Origin: Methanofollis sp. UBA420
Lineage (GTDB): Archaea > Halobacteriota > Methanomicrobia > Methanomicrobiales > Methanofollaceae
Reading direction: 5' to 3'
Assembly: GCF_002498315.1 (NCBI RefSeq)
Contig: NZ_DAGX01000005.1
Coordinates: 550,567 to 614,566, forward strand
Length of the DNA stretch: 64,000 bases
Shown: in pieces, positions 30,508 through 38,842 of the stretch
Layout: each line of letters begins with the position of its first letter
How positions within the stretch are numbered: the stretch's first letter is position 1
Notes under the pieces: generated by a model
The model's database searches: none
Told to the model about the DNA's origin: nothing
What the model saw: the letters and a program-made list of their open reading frames with translations, nothing else
Position numbers and translations under genes: made by a program

Positions 30508-31350
30508 ATGTGGATCTCGTGTAGTCTGATCTGCCTTTGCCTGCTCCTAACGGCAGGGTGCACGGGAGCGGTTGACAACAGAACATCGGCGACGCCGGCA
30601 GTCACACTCGCACCGTCCTCCCCGCCGATATCCATCAACGACACCCCCGTCCGGTACGCGGACGTGAACGGCGTTCGTCTGGCATACAGGGAGTTCGGCG
30701 CGGGCGAACCCCTGCTGCTGATCACCGGGTTCGGCGGTGTGATGGAGACGTGGAACGAGACATTCGTCGGCATCCTTGCCGGGCAGTACCATGTCTACAT
30801 CTACGACCACCGTGCGATGGGACACAGCGGCGACACCGACGCACCCTACACGATCCCCCGGCTCTCCGACGATGCGGCCGGCCTGATGGGGGCGCTCGGC
30901 CATGAGAGCATGCACGTGTACGGCGTCTCGATGGGGTCGTCGGTTGCGCAGCAACTCGTCATCGACCACCCAGAAACGGTCAGAAAACTCGTCCTCTCCT
31001 CGTCCACCTACAGCGCCAGACTGAACGAGACGAAAACGTTGCACGACACGCTCGCGGCGTGCTCCGGGAACGCATCCCTGCCTTCGGGTCTGCGAAAAGA
31101 GGCGAACGCAAACCTCGCCTGGAACGGCACCTACGACGATCTCTCCGGCATCACGAAGGACGTGATGCTCCTTGTCGGGACCGCCGACGAGATCACGCCC
31201 GATGCGATTTCTGTCCGGATGGCCGGGGAGATCCCGGGGTCGTGGCTCGTGCGGTTCAGGGGCATCCCCCATGTCGGGTCGTCCCATGCGCCCGAGGAGT
31301 ACGGCCGGACGGTCGTGACCTTCCTCGGCACAAACGAGTCCCCGGCCTGA
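30508..31350 (+). CDS. alpha/beta hydrolase, predicted lipoprotein
   Basis: This 280-residue protein has a hydrophobic N-terminus ending in a lipobox-like LLLTAGCTG (Cys18), a Ser/Thr/Pro linker and an alpha/beta hydrolase domain: nucleophile in YGVSMGSSVA, acid in GTADEITP and histidine near GIPHVGSSH. It is probably anchored outside the membrane; the substrate is unknown. The n-region at the ATG lacks basic residues, but the in-frame codons just upstream read ATT-CTG-ATC-AAA-AAA, giving two lysines, and AGGAGGA is 2-6 nt before ATT/CTG. A non-canonical start at 30493 or 30496 is therefore possible. Confidence 0.82.
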   Translation: MWISCSLICLCLLLTAGCTGAVDNRTSATPAVTLAPSSPPISINDTPVRYADVNGVRLAYREFGAGEPLLLITGFGGVMETWNETFVGILAGQYHVYIYDHRAMGHSGDTDAPYTIPRLSDDAAGLMGALGHESMHVYGVSMGSSVAQQLVIDHPETVRKLVLSSSTYSARLNETKTLHDTLAACSGNASLPSGLRKEANANLAWNGTYDDLSGITKDVMLLVGTADEITPDAISVRMAGEIPGSWLVRFRGIPHVGSSHAPEEYGRTVVTFLGTNESPA

Positions 31351-31359
31351 AATATCCCA

Positions 31360-31366
31360 TTTTTTT
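31360..31366 (+). terminator. T-tract terminator after the lipoprotein hydrolase
   Basis: Seven T residues begin 10 bases after the stop codon (CCCATTTTTTTGACC). It fits an intrinsic archaeal terminator. Confidence 0.5.
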
Positions 31367-31403
31367 GACCGGGAGATACCTCCAGTCCCGGCCATGAATG
31401 AAC

Positions 31404-32399
31404 TCATCTTTTGAGAATATTCTTCCTGTGATAATCCAGATACCCGAGATGGTTCGGTTCTATCTTTCTGAGTTTCATATCCGAATGAATGCCAAGTATC
31501 CTCTGATCGCGGTCACTGAATGCATCACTCAGGATGATCCTTCCCTCGTCATCAAAACTCACATACCCCCTATCAAAAGCACGGTCTACATGGGGAGCAA
31601 GCAATAACCCGTTATAGACATCAAGGCGTTCGAAATTATCCGAATCCCTCCATGGCTTTATATGAGACGCAACGAGCAGTTCAGATACCGCACACCCTGT
31701 CACCGCGCAGGTCTTCCAGTATTTCTCCAGATCAGAACGGAACGGCCCCTGGCCAATACGACTCAGAACAATTGATTTGCGTTGGGTCTCAGGCAATTCT
31801 CGATATGTTCTATTAAAGTCTGCAAGCTCCTGAATACTATCATCGCCAGGTGCCGCTCCATAATCAGGGCTCGGAAGATTCTGTCCCAGTTCCTCTCTTA
31901 AATACACCAGTAATGCAGGAGTATGATTTTCCTGGCTATCTGATCGTAACTGGCCGTATTTGTTTGCAGCATTTCTGAGATGCGCAAAATGAAACATACG
32001 AATTACCGGCCAGAGATCAAAATTCATATCCGAAGGGACATAATATCCGTTCCGTGAAGGGATCAAACAATACTCAGAATACTCCCCTCTGCCCCAGCGC
32101 CAGACGTCGCTCTTTTCTAAAACACGCTGTTCATCTTTTTTCTCATTCAAGAACGCCGCATCAAGAGACAACCACATCCCGTCTTTATCGATCGTAAAAA
32201 CAATGAGACCCCCCACCAGGAGCCGAATACCTTTCCGGGCACCTTCACGAAAACAATATACGCCCCACTTGTTCCTGCCATGTGAATGTGCTTCGACGAC
32301 TGATTCCGCGAATAAGGACAGACACCTCTTTCGATATTTTTCATCGGGCAAAATTGATGAGAGAGTTTCTTTGATTTCATTCATCCCCGAATAAACCAT
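31404..32399 (-). CDS. HNH endonuclease-like protein, AT-richer than neighbours
   Basis: This protein of 331 residues ends in an HNH_2-type domain: CAVTGCAVSELLVASHIKPW, DNFERLDVYNGLLLAPHVDR and AFDRGYVSFDDEG, with the His-Asn-His residues in ASHIKP, VYNGLLL and PHVDRAF. The N-terminal two thirds (DEKYRKRCLSLFAESVVEAH, GIRLLVGGLIVFTIDKDGMW) is unassigned and may bind DNA or a partner. Codon use is AT-richer than the housekeeping genes around it. GGGGGGAG lies 8 nt before the ATG at 32399. No methyltransferase is near, so it is a solitary nuclease, perhaps a defence remnant. Confidence 0.75.
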   Translation of the reverse strand: MVYSGMNEIKETLSSILPDEKYRKRCLSLFAESVVEAHSHGRNKWGVYCFREGARKGIRLLVGGLIVFTIDKDGMWLSLDAAFLNEKKDEQRVLEKSDVWRWGRGEYSEYCLIPSRNGYYVPSDMNFDLWPVIRMFHFAHLRNAANKYGQLRSDSQENHTPALLVYLREELGQNLPSPDYGAAPGDDSIQELADFNRTYRELPETQRKSIVLSRIGQGPFRSDLEKYWKTCAVTGCAVSELLVASHIKPWRDSDNFERLDVYNGLLLAPHVDRAFDRGYVSFDDEGRIILSDAFSDRDQRILGIHSDMKLRKIEPNHLGYLDYHRKNILKR

Positions 32400-32402
32400 C
32401 AC

Positions 32403-32731
32403 AGAAACTCCCCCCCATTACCTGTAAGGAGGCCGAAACGCCAGAGCATGATTGAAATGCCTCCTTTCATCCGATAAATTTGCTGATTTTATTGGGACAG
32501 ACGGCTCTGTAGAATCATCATCCAGCGGAGACATACTCCGGTCCACCAGAGTGAGCACAGATCCAGGGGAGGGAGATTGTCATATACCCGCCTATCCTAT
32601 GAGGAGTTCCGTCGCCTATGAGAGGTGAGGAGCGCCCCATAAGGAGAAAAGTGTCCGCCGGCATTCCCGCCATGTCGGTGGACCTTCGCCCGTTCACGGA
32701 CCTACGGGTAGTTCACGATTTACGGCGGCGC
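32403..32731. other. intergenic region with repeat fragments
   Basis: No gene is supported. GGCTCTGTAGAATCATCATC at 32504-32523 is related to a short repeat near 1778 and 54178. GGGGAGGGAGATTGTCATAT and CCCGCCTATCCTATGAGG (about 32569-32605) match the inner block of the mosaic repeat. These fragments lie between the HNH gene and the convergent end of the cupin gene. Confidence 0.5.
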
Positions 32732-33109
32732 TCACTCCTCGCACGGCGTCGTCGTCTTCCCGTCCTTCCCCGCGAAGAGCGGGACCGTGCAGATCATCCG
32801 CATCACGCCGTCGCCGGTGTTCTTCATCTGGTGAAATTCGCATGGCGCGGTATAGACCGCGTCCCCGGCCTTCACGGGAGTTTCCTTTCCTTCACCCACG
32901 CACACACCCTCGCCCTCCAGGATGTACATCTCGTGCTCCTCCCTGTGCCGGTGGTACGAGGTGCACCCGCCGGGGGCGAACTCCATCAGCCGCAACGCGT
33001 ACCGCGGGCACCCGGCGTCCGCCGTGAGGAGAAAACGCGCCGTCATCTTTGAAAAACCGGGCTTCTCCTGCGGTTCGGCAGGGACATCAGACGTATGTTT
33101 GACGATCAT
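32732..33109 (-). CDS. cupin-domain protein
   Basis: This 125-residue protein has cupin motif 1 (CTSYHRHREEHEMYILEGEG, with metal-type His-x-His and Glu) and motif 2 (AGDAVYTAPCEFHQMKNTG). It is the single-domain size and starts MIVKHTSDVPAEPQEKPGFS. The substrate is unknown; such proteins may act as small isomerases, dioxygenases or sensors. It lies just downstream of the ribosomal stalk operon but after its terminator. Confidence 0.85.
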   Translation of the reverse strand: MIVKHTSDVPAEPQEKPGFSKMTARFLLTADAGCPRYALRLMEFAPGGCTSYHRHREEHEMYILEGEGVCVGEGKETPVKAGDAVYTAPCEFHQMKNTGDGVMRMICTVPLFAGKDGKTTTPCEE

Positions 33110-33183
33110 ACATCACCGTCCGGTCTGAACAGGGATGTAGGTATCGACAGAGCGAAAACCGGGCCCGAAAGCACCGTGGCCCG

Positions 33184-33195
33184 AAAAGAAAAAAA
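33184..33195 (-). terminator. T-tract terminator after L12
   Basis: On the minus strand the sequence just after the L12 stop is TTTTTTTCTTTT, an 11-of-12 T run. It is a clear archaeal terminator for the ribosomal-protein operon that begins with dtdA or ftsZ. Confidence 0.65.
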
Positions 33196-33198
33196 GAT

Positions 33199-33507
33199 TT
33201 AGCCGAAGAGGGCACCGAGGCCGGCCATGCCGGACTCTTCTTCCTCTTCCTTCTTCTCTTCCTCAGCCTCTTCCTCAACAGGGGCGGCTGCGGCCGGAGC
33301 GGCTGCGGCGGGTGCAGCGGCAACGGTGGCGACGGCGGCCTTCGAGATGGCCTCCTCAATGTCAACACCGTCGAGTGCGGCCACGAGGGCCTTCACACGA
33401 GCGTCGTCAGCGGCGATACCGGCAGCGGAGAGAACAGCCTTGACATTCTCTTCGTTGATGTCCTTACCTGCGTTGTGCAGGAGCAGTGCAGCGTAGATGT
33501 ATTCCAT
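33199..33507 (-). CDS. rpl12: 50S ribosomal protein L12/P1
   Basis: The 102-residue acidic stalk protein begins MEYIYAALLLHNAGKDINEE, has the dimerisation helices, an Ala/Pro hinge (residues about 62-80) and an acidic tail ending SGMAGLGALFG, the GTPase-centre factor-binding peptide. GAGGTGA lies 6 nt before the ATG at 33507, which I prefer over a GTG at 33516. Several dimers bind L10/P0 on the large subunit. Confidence 0.97.
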   Translation of the reverse strand: MEYIYAALLLHNAGKDINEENVKAVLSAAGIAADDARVKALVAALDGVDIEEAISKAAVATVAAAPAAAAPAAAAPVEEEAEEEKKEEEEESGMAGLGALFG

Positions 33508-33534
33508 TTCATTCACCTCAAATTTTTTTCAATT

Positions 33535-34386
33535 TTATTCTTCGACAATTCCCTTCAGAGCAAGCGATGATCTGTACGCCTTTTCAATGATCGCGTCGAT
33601 GATATCCTTCTCGTAGACACCGGCCTCGATACCGAGGCTGCGGGCGTCGCGGACGGCCTTCGCCAGGATCGCACCGGTCGTCTCCGTGGTCGGGATCGCA
33701 GCGTTCACCGACAGGTTAAATGCCTGCTGGGCCGCGAGCGAGATCTTGCCAAGGTAGGCCGACTCGTCGATCGCGAGCGTCTCAGGTGCAAACACCGTGC
33801 CGTTCTGGAATGCCGCCCGAAGGATCAGGCCGACATCCATCGGCTTGACGTCAAGCTTTGCGAGCACGTCGGCCATCTTCGCGTTGATGACCTCGCCCTT
33901 CTTCACGACCGTCTTCGTGTCCTTGATCTTGACCTTGCCGGCCTCGATCACGGCCGGAATGCCGGCCTGCTGAAGCTCGCCGACGATCGGACCGGGCTTG
34001 AAGCTCGTCGGGCCCTTGGCGACGACGATGTCCTCCGGAGCAGTCTCGCCCGGCTTTGCGGCCATCTTCGTCTTCGTCTGCTCAAGGAGCTTGTAGAGCT
34101 TGAAGGGGTTCTCTTTCGTGAAGATAAGCGCACTCTGTCCGGCAATGTGCCCGGCCATCGTGGCGACCTCGCCACCGACCTCGTCGAGAGCACGAGAGGT
34201 CAGGGTGTTGCGGGTCATCTTGATATAGGCGACCTCGCGGAGGTTCTGCCTGATGTGCTGGAGCTGACTCGCCGGGATACCGTACATATCCACGAGCCCG
34301 ACCACCGGGTAATCGGCAAAGTGCTGCTTGATCGCCTCGACCTCGCTCTTCTTCCACGTGGGCAGGTGGTGAGTGTAGAGCGCCAT
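33535..34386 (-). CDS. rpl10: 50S ribosomal protein L10/P0
   Basis: This 283-residue stalk base begins MALYTHHLPTWKKSEVEAIK and has the rRNA-binding domain (VGLVDMYGIPASQLQHIRQN) and the alpha/beta insertion region (APEDIVVAKGPTSFKPGPIV). It ends in the helices that bind L12 dimers (KDIIDAIIEKAYRSSLALKG). Many archaeal P0 proteins end in an acidic GLGALF tail; here the protein stops at KGIVEE without it. Its ATG overlaps the L1 stop (TAATG). Confidence 0.96.
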   Translation of the reverse strand: MALYTHHLPTWKKSEVEAIKQHFADYPVVGLVDMYGIPASQLQHIRQNLREVAYIKMTRNTLTSRALDEVGGEVATMAGHIAGQSALIFTKENPFKLYKLLEQTKTKMAAKPGETAPEDIVVAKGPTSFKPGPIVGELQQAGIPAVIEAGKVKIKDTKTVVKKGEVINAKMADVLAKLDVKPMDVGLILRAAFQNGTVFAPETLAIDESAYLGKISLAAQQAFNLSVNAAIPTTETTGAILAKAVRDARSLGIEAGVYEKDIIDAIIEKAYRSSLALKGIVEE

Positions 34387-35030
34387 TAGATCAGCCTCAC
34401 TGCCGGACCCATGGTCGTCTTCACATACACCGAGCGGACATTCTGCGGACCCTGCTCAAGCACAGACTCGATCTTCTTCATGACCGCGTCGATGTTGTCT
34501 GCAAGTTCCTCCGGAGCCATCGTGGTGCTGCCCACGGGCGCGTGGAAGACCTTCTTGTCCTTCGACCGGATCTTCACCGAGGAGCGGAGCCTCTCGATGA
34601 TCGGGCGGACGTCCATCCCGGTCTGGATCGGCATCGGCATCCTGCCGCGGGGACCGAGCCTCGGACCGAGCCAGCGACCCACAAGACCCATCACGCTTGT
34701 TTCCGCAAGGAAGAAGCGGTACTCGTTTGCGATCTTCCGTGCCTCACGGGGCTCGCCGCCCAGGCGCTCGATCTCTTCGGGGCTGATGATCAGGTCGACG
34801 TTGACTTCTTTTGCCTGCGTCGTGATCTCGCCCTTTCCGAGGACAGCGACCTTTATCGGCGTGCCCATACCGTGCGGGAGAAGGATAGTCTCATCAATAC
34901 GGTTTTTCGGCTGCGCCATGTCGATATTCTTGAGGTTGATCGTGAGATCAACGCTCTCCGTGAACTTGCGTTCCGGCGCAGTCTCAAGAGCCGCCTGCAC
35001 AGCCTTCAATATCTGTTCTCTCTCAACCAT
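34386..35030 (-). CDS. rpl1: 50S ribosomal protein L1
   Basis: The 214-residue protein begins MVEREQILKAVQAALETAPE and has the L1 core FTESVDLTINLKNIDMAQPK, GPRLGPRGRMPMPIQTGMDV and TMAPEELADNIDAVM. It binds 23S rRNA at the L1 stalk and, in several archaea, its own operon mRNA. GGAGG is 7 nt before the ATG. It is followed with one-base overlap by L10. Confidence 0.97.
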   Translation of the reverse strand: MVEREQILKAVQAALETAPERKFTESVDLTINLKNIDMAQPKNRIDETILLPHGMGTPIKVAVLGKGEITTQAKEVNVDLIISPEEIERLGGEPREARKIANEYRFFLAETSVMGLVGRWLGPRLGPRGRMPMPIQTGMDVRPIIERLRSSVKIRSKDKKVFHAPVGSTTMAPEELADNIDAVMKKIESVLEQGPQNVRSVYVKTTMGPAVRLI

Positions 35031-35083
35031 TACGTGCCTCCATAGTACACGACCGTGTTTGATCTCCTATGGATGAATCCCGT

Positions 35084-35560
35084 TTAGTTCTCGAGCATAC
35101 TGTCGAACTCGCCCGCATCGATCGCTGCCAGCATCTCCTTCGGCTTGCGGCCTTCGACCGTCACACCGATAGAGACACAGGTCCCGACAACTTCCTTGAC
35201 CGCCGACTTCAGGCGGTAGGAGAGCATGTCGTCGAACTTCATGCGCGCGATTCTGACAGCGGCCTCGAGCGGCAGATCACCCACGAACTGAGTGGACGGC
35301 TCGCCGGACCCCTTCTCGATACCAGCTTCCTTCATGACGAGCGCGGTTGTCGGAGGAATACCCACCGTTACGGTGAAGTTCTTCTTCTCGTCAACTTCGA
35401 TCGTCACCGGCACCTGCATGCCGTTGAATTCAGCGGTCTTCTTATTGATCTCGTCAATGACCGCTTTCACGTTGATACCGAGGGGACCCAGGGCAGGACC
35501 AATAGGTGGGCCTGCAGTTGCCTTTCCACCGGGTACTAATACCTCGACCGTTTCTGCCAT
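35084..35560 (-). CDS. rpl11: 50S ribosomal protein L11
   Basis: The 158-residue protein has MAETVEVLVPGGKATAGPPI, GPALGPLGINVKAVIDEINK, the RNA-binding C-terminal domain and the archaeal-type extension. It binds the GTPase-associated region of 23S rRNA. GGTGAT lies 6 nt before the ATG at 35560. It is separated from spt5 by 108 bp, in which no terminator is evident. Confidence 0.97.
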   Translation of the reverse strand: MAETVEVLVPGGKATAGPPIGPALGPLGINVKAVIDEINKKTAEFNGMQVPVTIEVDEKKNFTVTVGIPPTTALVMKEAGIEKGSGEPSTQFVGDLPLEAAVRIARMKFDDMLSYRLKSAVKEVVGTCVSIGVTVEGRKPKEMLAAIDAGEFDSMLEN

Positions 35561-35668
35561 AGTACAATCACCATGCTTTTCCCAGAAGGGTACTGAGCCT
35601 GGGTGACTAAGGTTTTCCCGGGGCGCACTTAATACTATCACAGGGAGCGGGAAAAAAGAGGGAGAGGA

Positions 35669-36145
35669 TCAGGCTTCGCCACGGTCGATCACGCGGACAT
35701 TGTCGCCGCGCACGGTGATCGGGATCGGCACCATGGCCTCATACAGTTCCACGGTGATCTCTTCCTTGGAGGAGTCGACCCGCTTTACGACGGCCTTTTC
35801 ACCCTTGAAAGGTCCGGCGATGAGCTCGACGATCGTACCCTCGTCGATACCGGACACGGCTGGTTTCGGGACGAGATAATGGCCGACCTCTGCAAGGGAG
35901 GTCTCGCCGGGCACCACTGTCCGGGCGCTCGGCACTGTCTCGATCAGTTCGGCGATACGTGCGTGGGGCTCATCGGCCTCGACAAGGACGTAGCCTTTCA
36001 GTTCATCGGGAGCGACCACCGCCTTCACCTTGAAGGACGGGTCGTGCAGAACCGCACGGTATATCCCGTCCGCGACGGCACGCTCCTGTTTTGCCGTCGT
36101 CTTGACGGCATATACCCGGGTCAGTATTTCGCTGGTCATGGACAT
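35669..36145 (-). CDS. spt5: transcription elongation factor Spt5 (NusG family)
   Basis: Spt5 binds the RNA polymerase clamp with Spt4 and increases processivity. The 158-residue protein has the NGN domain (VYAVKTTAKQERAVADGIY, ELKGYVLVEA, VPSARTVVPGETSLAEVGHY) and one KOW domain (IDEGTIVELIAGPFKGEKAV). The first ATG overlaps the secE stop by one base (TGATG); a second ATG is two codons later. The neighbour SecE and the L11-L1-L10-L12 genes form the conserved archaeal cluster. Confidence 0.96.
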   Translation of the reverse strand: MSMTSEILTRVYAVKTTAKQERAVADGIYRAVLHDPSFKVKAVVAPDELKGYVLVEADEPHARIAELIETVPSARTVVPGETSLAEVGHYLVPKPAVSGIDEGTIVELIAGPFKGEKAVVKRVDSSKEEITVELYEAMVPIPITVRGDNVRVIDRGEA

Positions 36146-36345
36146 CAGTGCGGCAGAACGAGCATCAGCTCATAGATCGTAAACCCGATGAGACCGATGA
36201 CAAAGACGCCCATTGCCGCAACAAGGGCGATCTTGGTAAACTCATCACGGGACGGGGTCCGCGCCAGTTTCAGGACGCGGAGGTATTTCTGGATATACTC
36301 CTCATAGAGAGAGCCTAATCTGGCTGATCCGGTATTGATCTCCAT
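36145..36345 (-). CDS. secE: preprotein translocase subunit SecE
   Basis: The 66-residue protein has a basic cytoplasmic amphipathic region (YIQKYLRVLKLARTPSRDEF) and a single membrane helix (ALVAAMGVFVIGLIGFTIYE) at the C-terminal end, as in archaeal SecE/Sec61gamma. It clamps the SecY channel. GAGGTGA is 5 nt before the ATG at 36345, favouring it over a GTG at 36354 that would overlap ftsZ. Confidence 0.93.
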   Translation of the reverse strand: MEINTGSARLGSLYEEYIQKYLRVLKLARTPSRDEFTKIALVAAMGVFVIGLIGFTIYELMLVLPH

Positions 36346-36350
36346 AAATC

Positions 36351-37445
36351 TCACCTCAGAAAGTCTATATCAAATTCTTTCGCCACGCGGGGAAGAGACT
36401 TGCGCTCGCCCCGCCCATAGATCTGGGGGGAGTTCACACCGGTGACGACGAGCATCGTCCGCACCTTGCCCTGCATATCAGGGTCGACCTGGGCGCCCCA
36501 GATGATCCGGGCACTCGGGTCGATCCTGTTGTAGACCTCCTGGACGACACCCTCGGCTTCGGCCATTGTCATGTCGGGGCCGCCGACGACGTTGACAAGC
36601 GCGGCGGTCGCGCCGGAGATGTCCACGTCGAGAAGAGGCGAACGCAGGGCCTTTTTCACGGAATCGGCAGCCTTGTCCTCGGCGTCGGACTCGCCCATGC
36701 CGATCATGGCGACGCCGCCGCGCTCCATCACGGTCCGCACATCGGCGAAGTCCAGGTTCACGAGGCCGGGCACGGTGATCAGTTCGGTGATCCCCTTGAC
36801 CGCACGCATGAGCACCTCGTCGGCAACCTTGAAGGCGGCATAGAGGGGCAGGCGCGGCACGACTTCGAGGAGACGGTCGTTCGGGACGACGATCACGGTG
36901 TCGGCGACGTCGCGCAGGCGTTCAAGGCCGGCCTCCGCGTTCTCCGACCGGATCGATCCCTCGGAGGTGAAGGGGAGGGTGACGACGGCGATCGTCAGTG
37001 CGCCCTCTTCGTGCGCGGCCTTGGCGACGATCGGGGCCGAGCCGGTGCCGGTGCCGCCGCCGAGGCCGGTGGTGATGAAGACCATGTCGGCACCCTCAAG
37101 GGACGTCTTGATCTGGTCCTCGTTCTCCAGGGCGGCTTCCTCGCCGATCTGGGGGATGGAACCGGCGCCGAGGCCGCGCGTCCGCTGGCGGCCGATGAGG
37201 ATCCTCTTGTCGGCCTTGGTGCGGATCAGGTGCTGGGCGTCGGTGTTGACCGCGATGAGCCGCGCTCCCACCACGCCTTCCTCGGCGATCCTGGTCATCG
37301 TGTTCGAGCCACCGCCGCCGCACCCGACGACGACGATCTCGGTCTTGAGGTCTCGCAGGAGTTCCTCAAGGTCGTCATCCGGCTGGACGGCGGTCTCAAA
37401 CTCGTCTCGTGCCCGTGATAATGCCTCTTCAACTATGGACTTCAT
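36351..37445 (-). CDS. ftsZ: cell division protein FtsZ
   Basis: The 364-residue tubulin-like GTPase has VVGCGGGGSNTMTRI, the GTP-binding GLGGGTGTGSAP, NDRLLEVVPRLPLYAAF and the T7-loop region FADVRTVMERGG. It polymerises at mid-cell for division. GGAGAGG is 9 nt before the ATG at 37445, which overlaps the dtdA stop by 17 bp; the frame extends to 37487 but that would lengthen the overlap. Archaea often have two FtsZ paralogues; the position beside secE-spt5 fits FtsZ1 (inference). Confidence 0.96.
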   Translation of the reverse strand: MKSIVEEALSRARDEFETAVQPDDDLEELLRDLKTEIVVVGCGGGGSNTMTRIAEEGVVGARLIAVNTDAQHLIRTKADKRILIGRQRTRGLGAGSIPQIGEEAALENEDQIKTSLEGADMVFITTGLGGGTGTGSAPIVAKAAHEEGALTIAVVTLPFTSEGSIRSENAEAGLERLRDVADTVIVVPNDRLLEVVPRLPLYAAFKVADEVLMRAVKGITELITVPGLVNLDFADVRTVMERGGVAMIGMGESDAEDKAADSVKKALRSPLLDVDISGATAALVNVVGGPDMTMAEAEGVVQEVYNRIDPSARIIWGAQVDPDMQGKVRTMLVVTGVNSPQIYGRGERKSLPRVAKEFDIDFLR

Positions 37446-38757
37446 CGATATACCTCTCCAACCCCGGGATGTGGATGCGTGTTTCACTGCAGGAACTGAC
37501 CATGGTCGGGGTGATCGTCCGCCCTCCGACCTCGACGGGCTGACCGCTCGAAAGACGTCCGAAGAGCGGGCCTTTCGGAACCCCGAGCTGCCGGGCCTTA
37601 TCGGGGTCGAATCTCGCCTTCATGATGACGAGGTCGTCCCCTTCAGCTGCAGTGCTCCACCGATCATCTATGATTTTAATACACATGGATATTAAATAAT
37701 GTATTATTTCTTCTCTTTGATTCGCGAAGGTGATGAATGTCGGGAGGATCTCCCCGTGCTCCCCGGCGACCGATGCCGCGGGGAGGAGGTCAAGTGCGTC
37801 CCTGAATGCCTTCGGGTCGGCTTTATCCGCCTCTGAAACGAGAGCCGCGGGTATCGTGGCCACGACAGGATCGCCCGTCCCTGCAAGGGTGCCGGTATGA
37901 AGACGGCAGCCCGGAGAGATCCCTTCTGCCGCCGCGCGAACGGCCGTGTATGTCTCCCAGGAGAGGTCCCCGATACCGGTGATCTCGCCTTCCGAGAGGA
38001 GGGGCAGGCCGAGGTCGACGAGGATCGCCAGGAGACGGTCGGCGTCGGTTTTTGCAAGCGCTTTTCTGTCGAGGTAGGCGGCGACCGCCCCGGTCTGCCG
38101 GATCATCGCGGCGACGAGGTCGCGGTCGAGGCAGGCGACCTCGCGGGAGGGAGCGATGTGGCCGAAGGCCCCCTTCGAGGAGAGCGCGATCTCGGTCTGG
38201 CGGACGGCATAATGGGTGCCGCCGAAGCCGACCAGGGGGATCGCGTCGCCGGGCGCGGCCTCGAGGACGGCGCGGGCGGCGGCGTCTGCCGCGGCCGGGT
38301 CGTTCCACTCGGTCTCGGTGCTCCCGATCTCGACGAAGAGAGAGGGAGTGCAAAGGGATGTCGGGCCGTGGTGGGTCGCCTCATAACTGGCGCGGTAGCC
38401 TGGCGGGGCATGGCGGGCAAGGCCGCGGAGGACGGCGTGCATCATGGCCGGGGCCGCGGGGGCGAGGGTCCGGGCGTCTCCGCCAAAGGCCGGGTCCCCG
38501 TAGTTGCCGGTGACATGGACGGTGAGGGCCGGCGACGGGTGGGTGCTCGAGTGCCGGGAGAGGAAGACAAGGATGTCGGCGCCGAGGTCCCTGTCGGCCC
38601 CTTCGGCATAGATGAGACGCCCTCCGCTCTCGTGGAAGGAGAGGGACGCCGCCCGGCAGAGAGGCCAGTCGTCCCGTTCTGCAAGGAGTTCCCCCATCCG
38701 GCGGGCGAGATTTCGTCCCGCAGGGTCGAGGGACGAGTGAAGGAAGGCGATATGCAT
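37429..38757 (-). CDS. dtdA: archaeal D-aminoacyl-tRNA deacylase (DTD2 type) with C-terminal extension
   Basis: This enzyme frees tRNA charged with D-amino acids. The 442-residue protein has the DTD2 core: FLHSSLDPAGRNLARRM, LVFLSRHSSTHPSPALTVHV, GNYGDPAFGGDAR, YEATHHGPTSL and VGFGGTHYAVRQTEIAL. After the core (about residue 260) it continues with LLPLLSEGEITGIG-like sequence and ends with LGVPKGPLFGRLSSGQPVEV and TITPTMVSS, an extension that looks like the C-terminal segment seen in tRNase Z-like proteins. It heads the ftsZ-secE-spt5-ribosomal cluster. The role of the extension is not known. Confidence 0.87.
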   Translation of the reverse strand: MHIAFLHSSLDPAGRNLARRMGELLAERDDWPLCRAASLSFHESGGRLIYAEGADRDLGADILVFLSRHSSTHPSPALTVHVTGNYGDPAFGGDARTLAPAAPAMMHAVLRGLARHAPPGYRASYEATHHGPTSLCTPSLFVEIGSTETEWNDPAAADAAARAVLEAAPGDAIPLVGFGGTHYAVRQTEIALSSKGAFGHIAPSREVACLDRDLVAAMIRQTGAVAAYLDRKALAKTDADRLLAILVDLGLPLLSEGEITGIGDLSWETYTAVRAAAEGISPGCRLHTGTLAGTGDPVVATIPAALVSEADKADPKAFRDALDLLPAASVAGEHGEILPTFITFANQREEIIHYLISMCIKIIDDRWSTAAEGDDLVIMKARFDPDKARQLGVPKGPLFGRLSSGQPVEVGGRTITPTMVSSCSETRIHIPGLERYIDEVHS

Positions 38758-38842
38758 GAGGAGCGTTTCGCGTCGGGGGGCTAAAGCCTTACCCGGCCGA
38801 CAGCCGAAAACACTATTCTTCTCCGCGGGTAATCATCTCATC

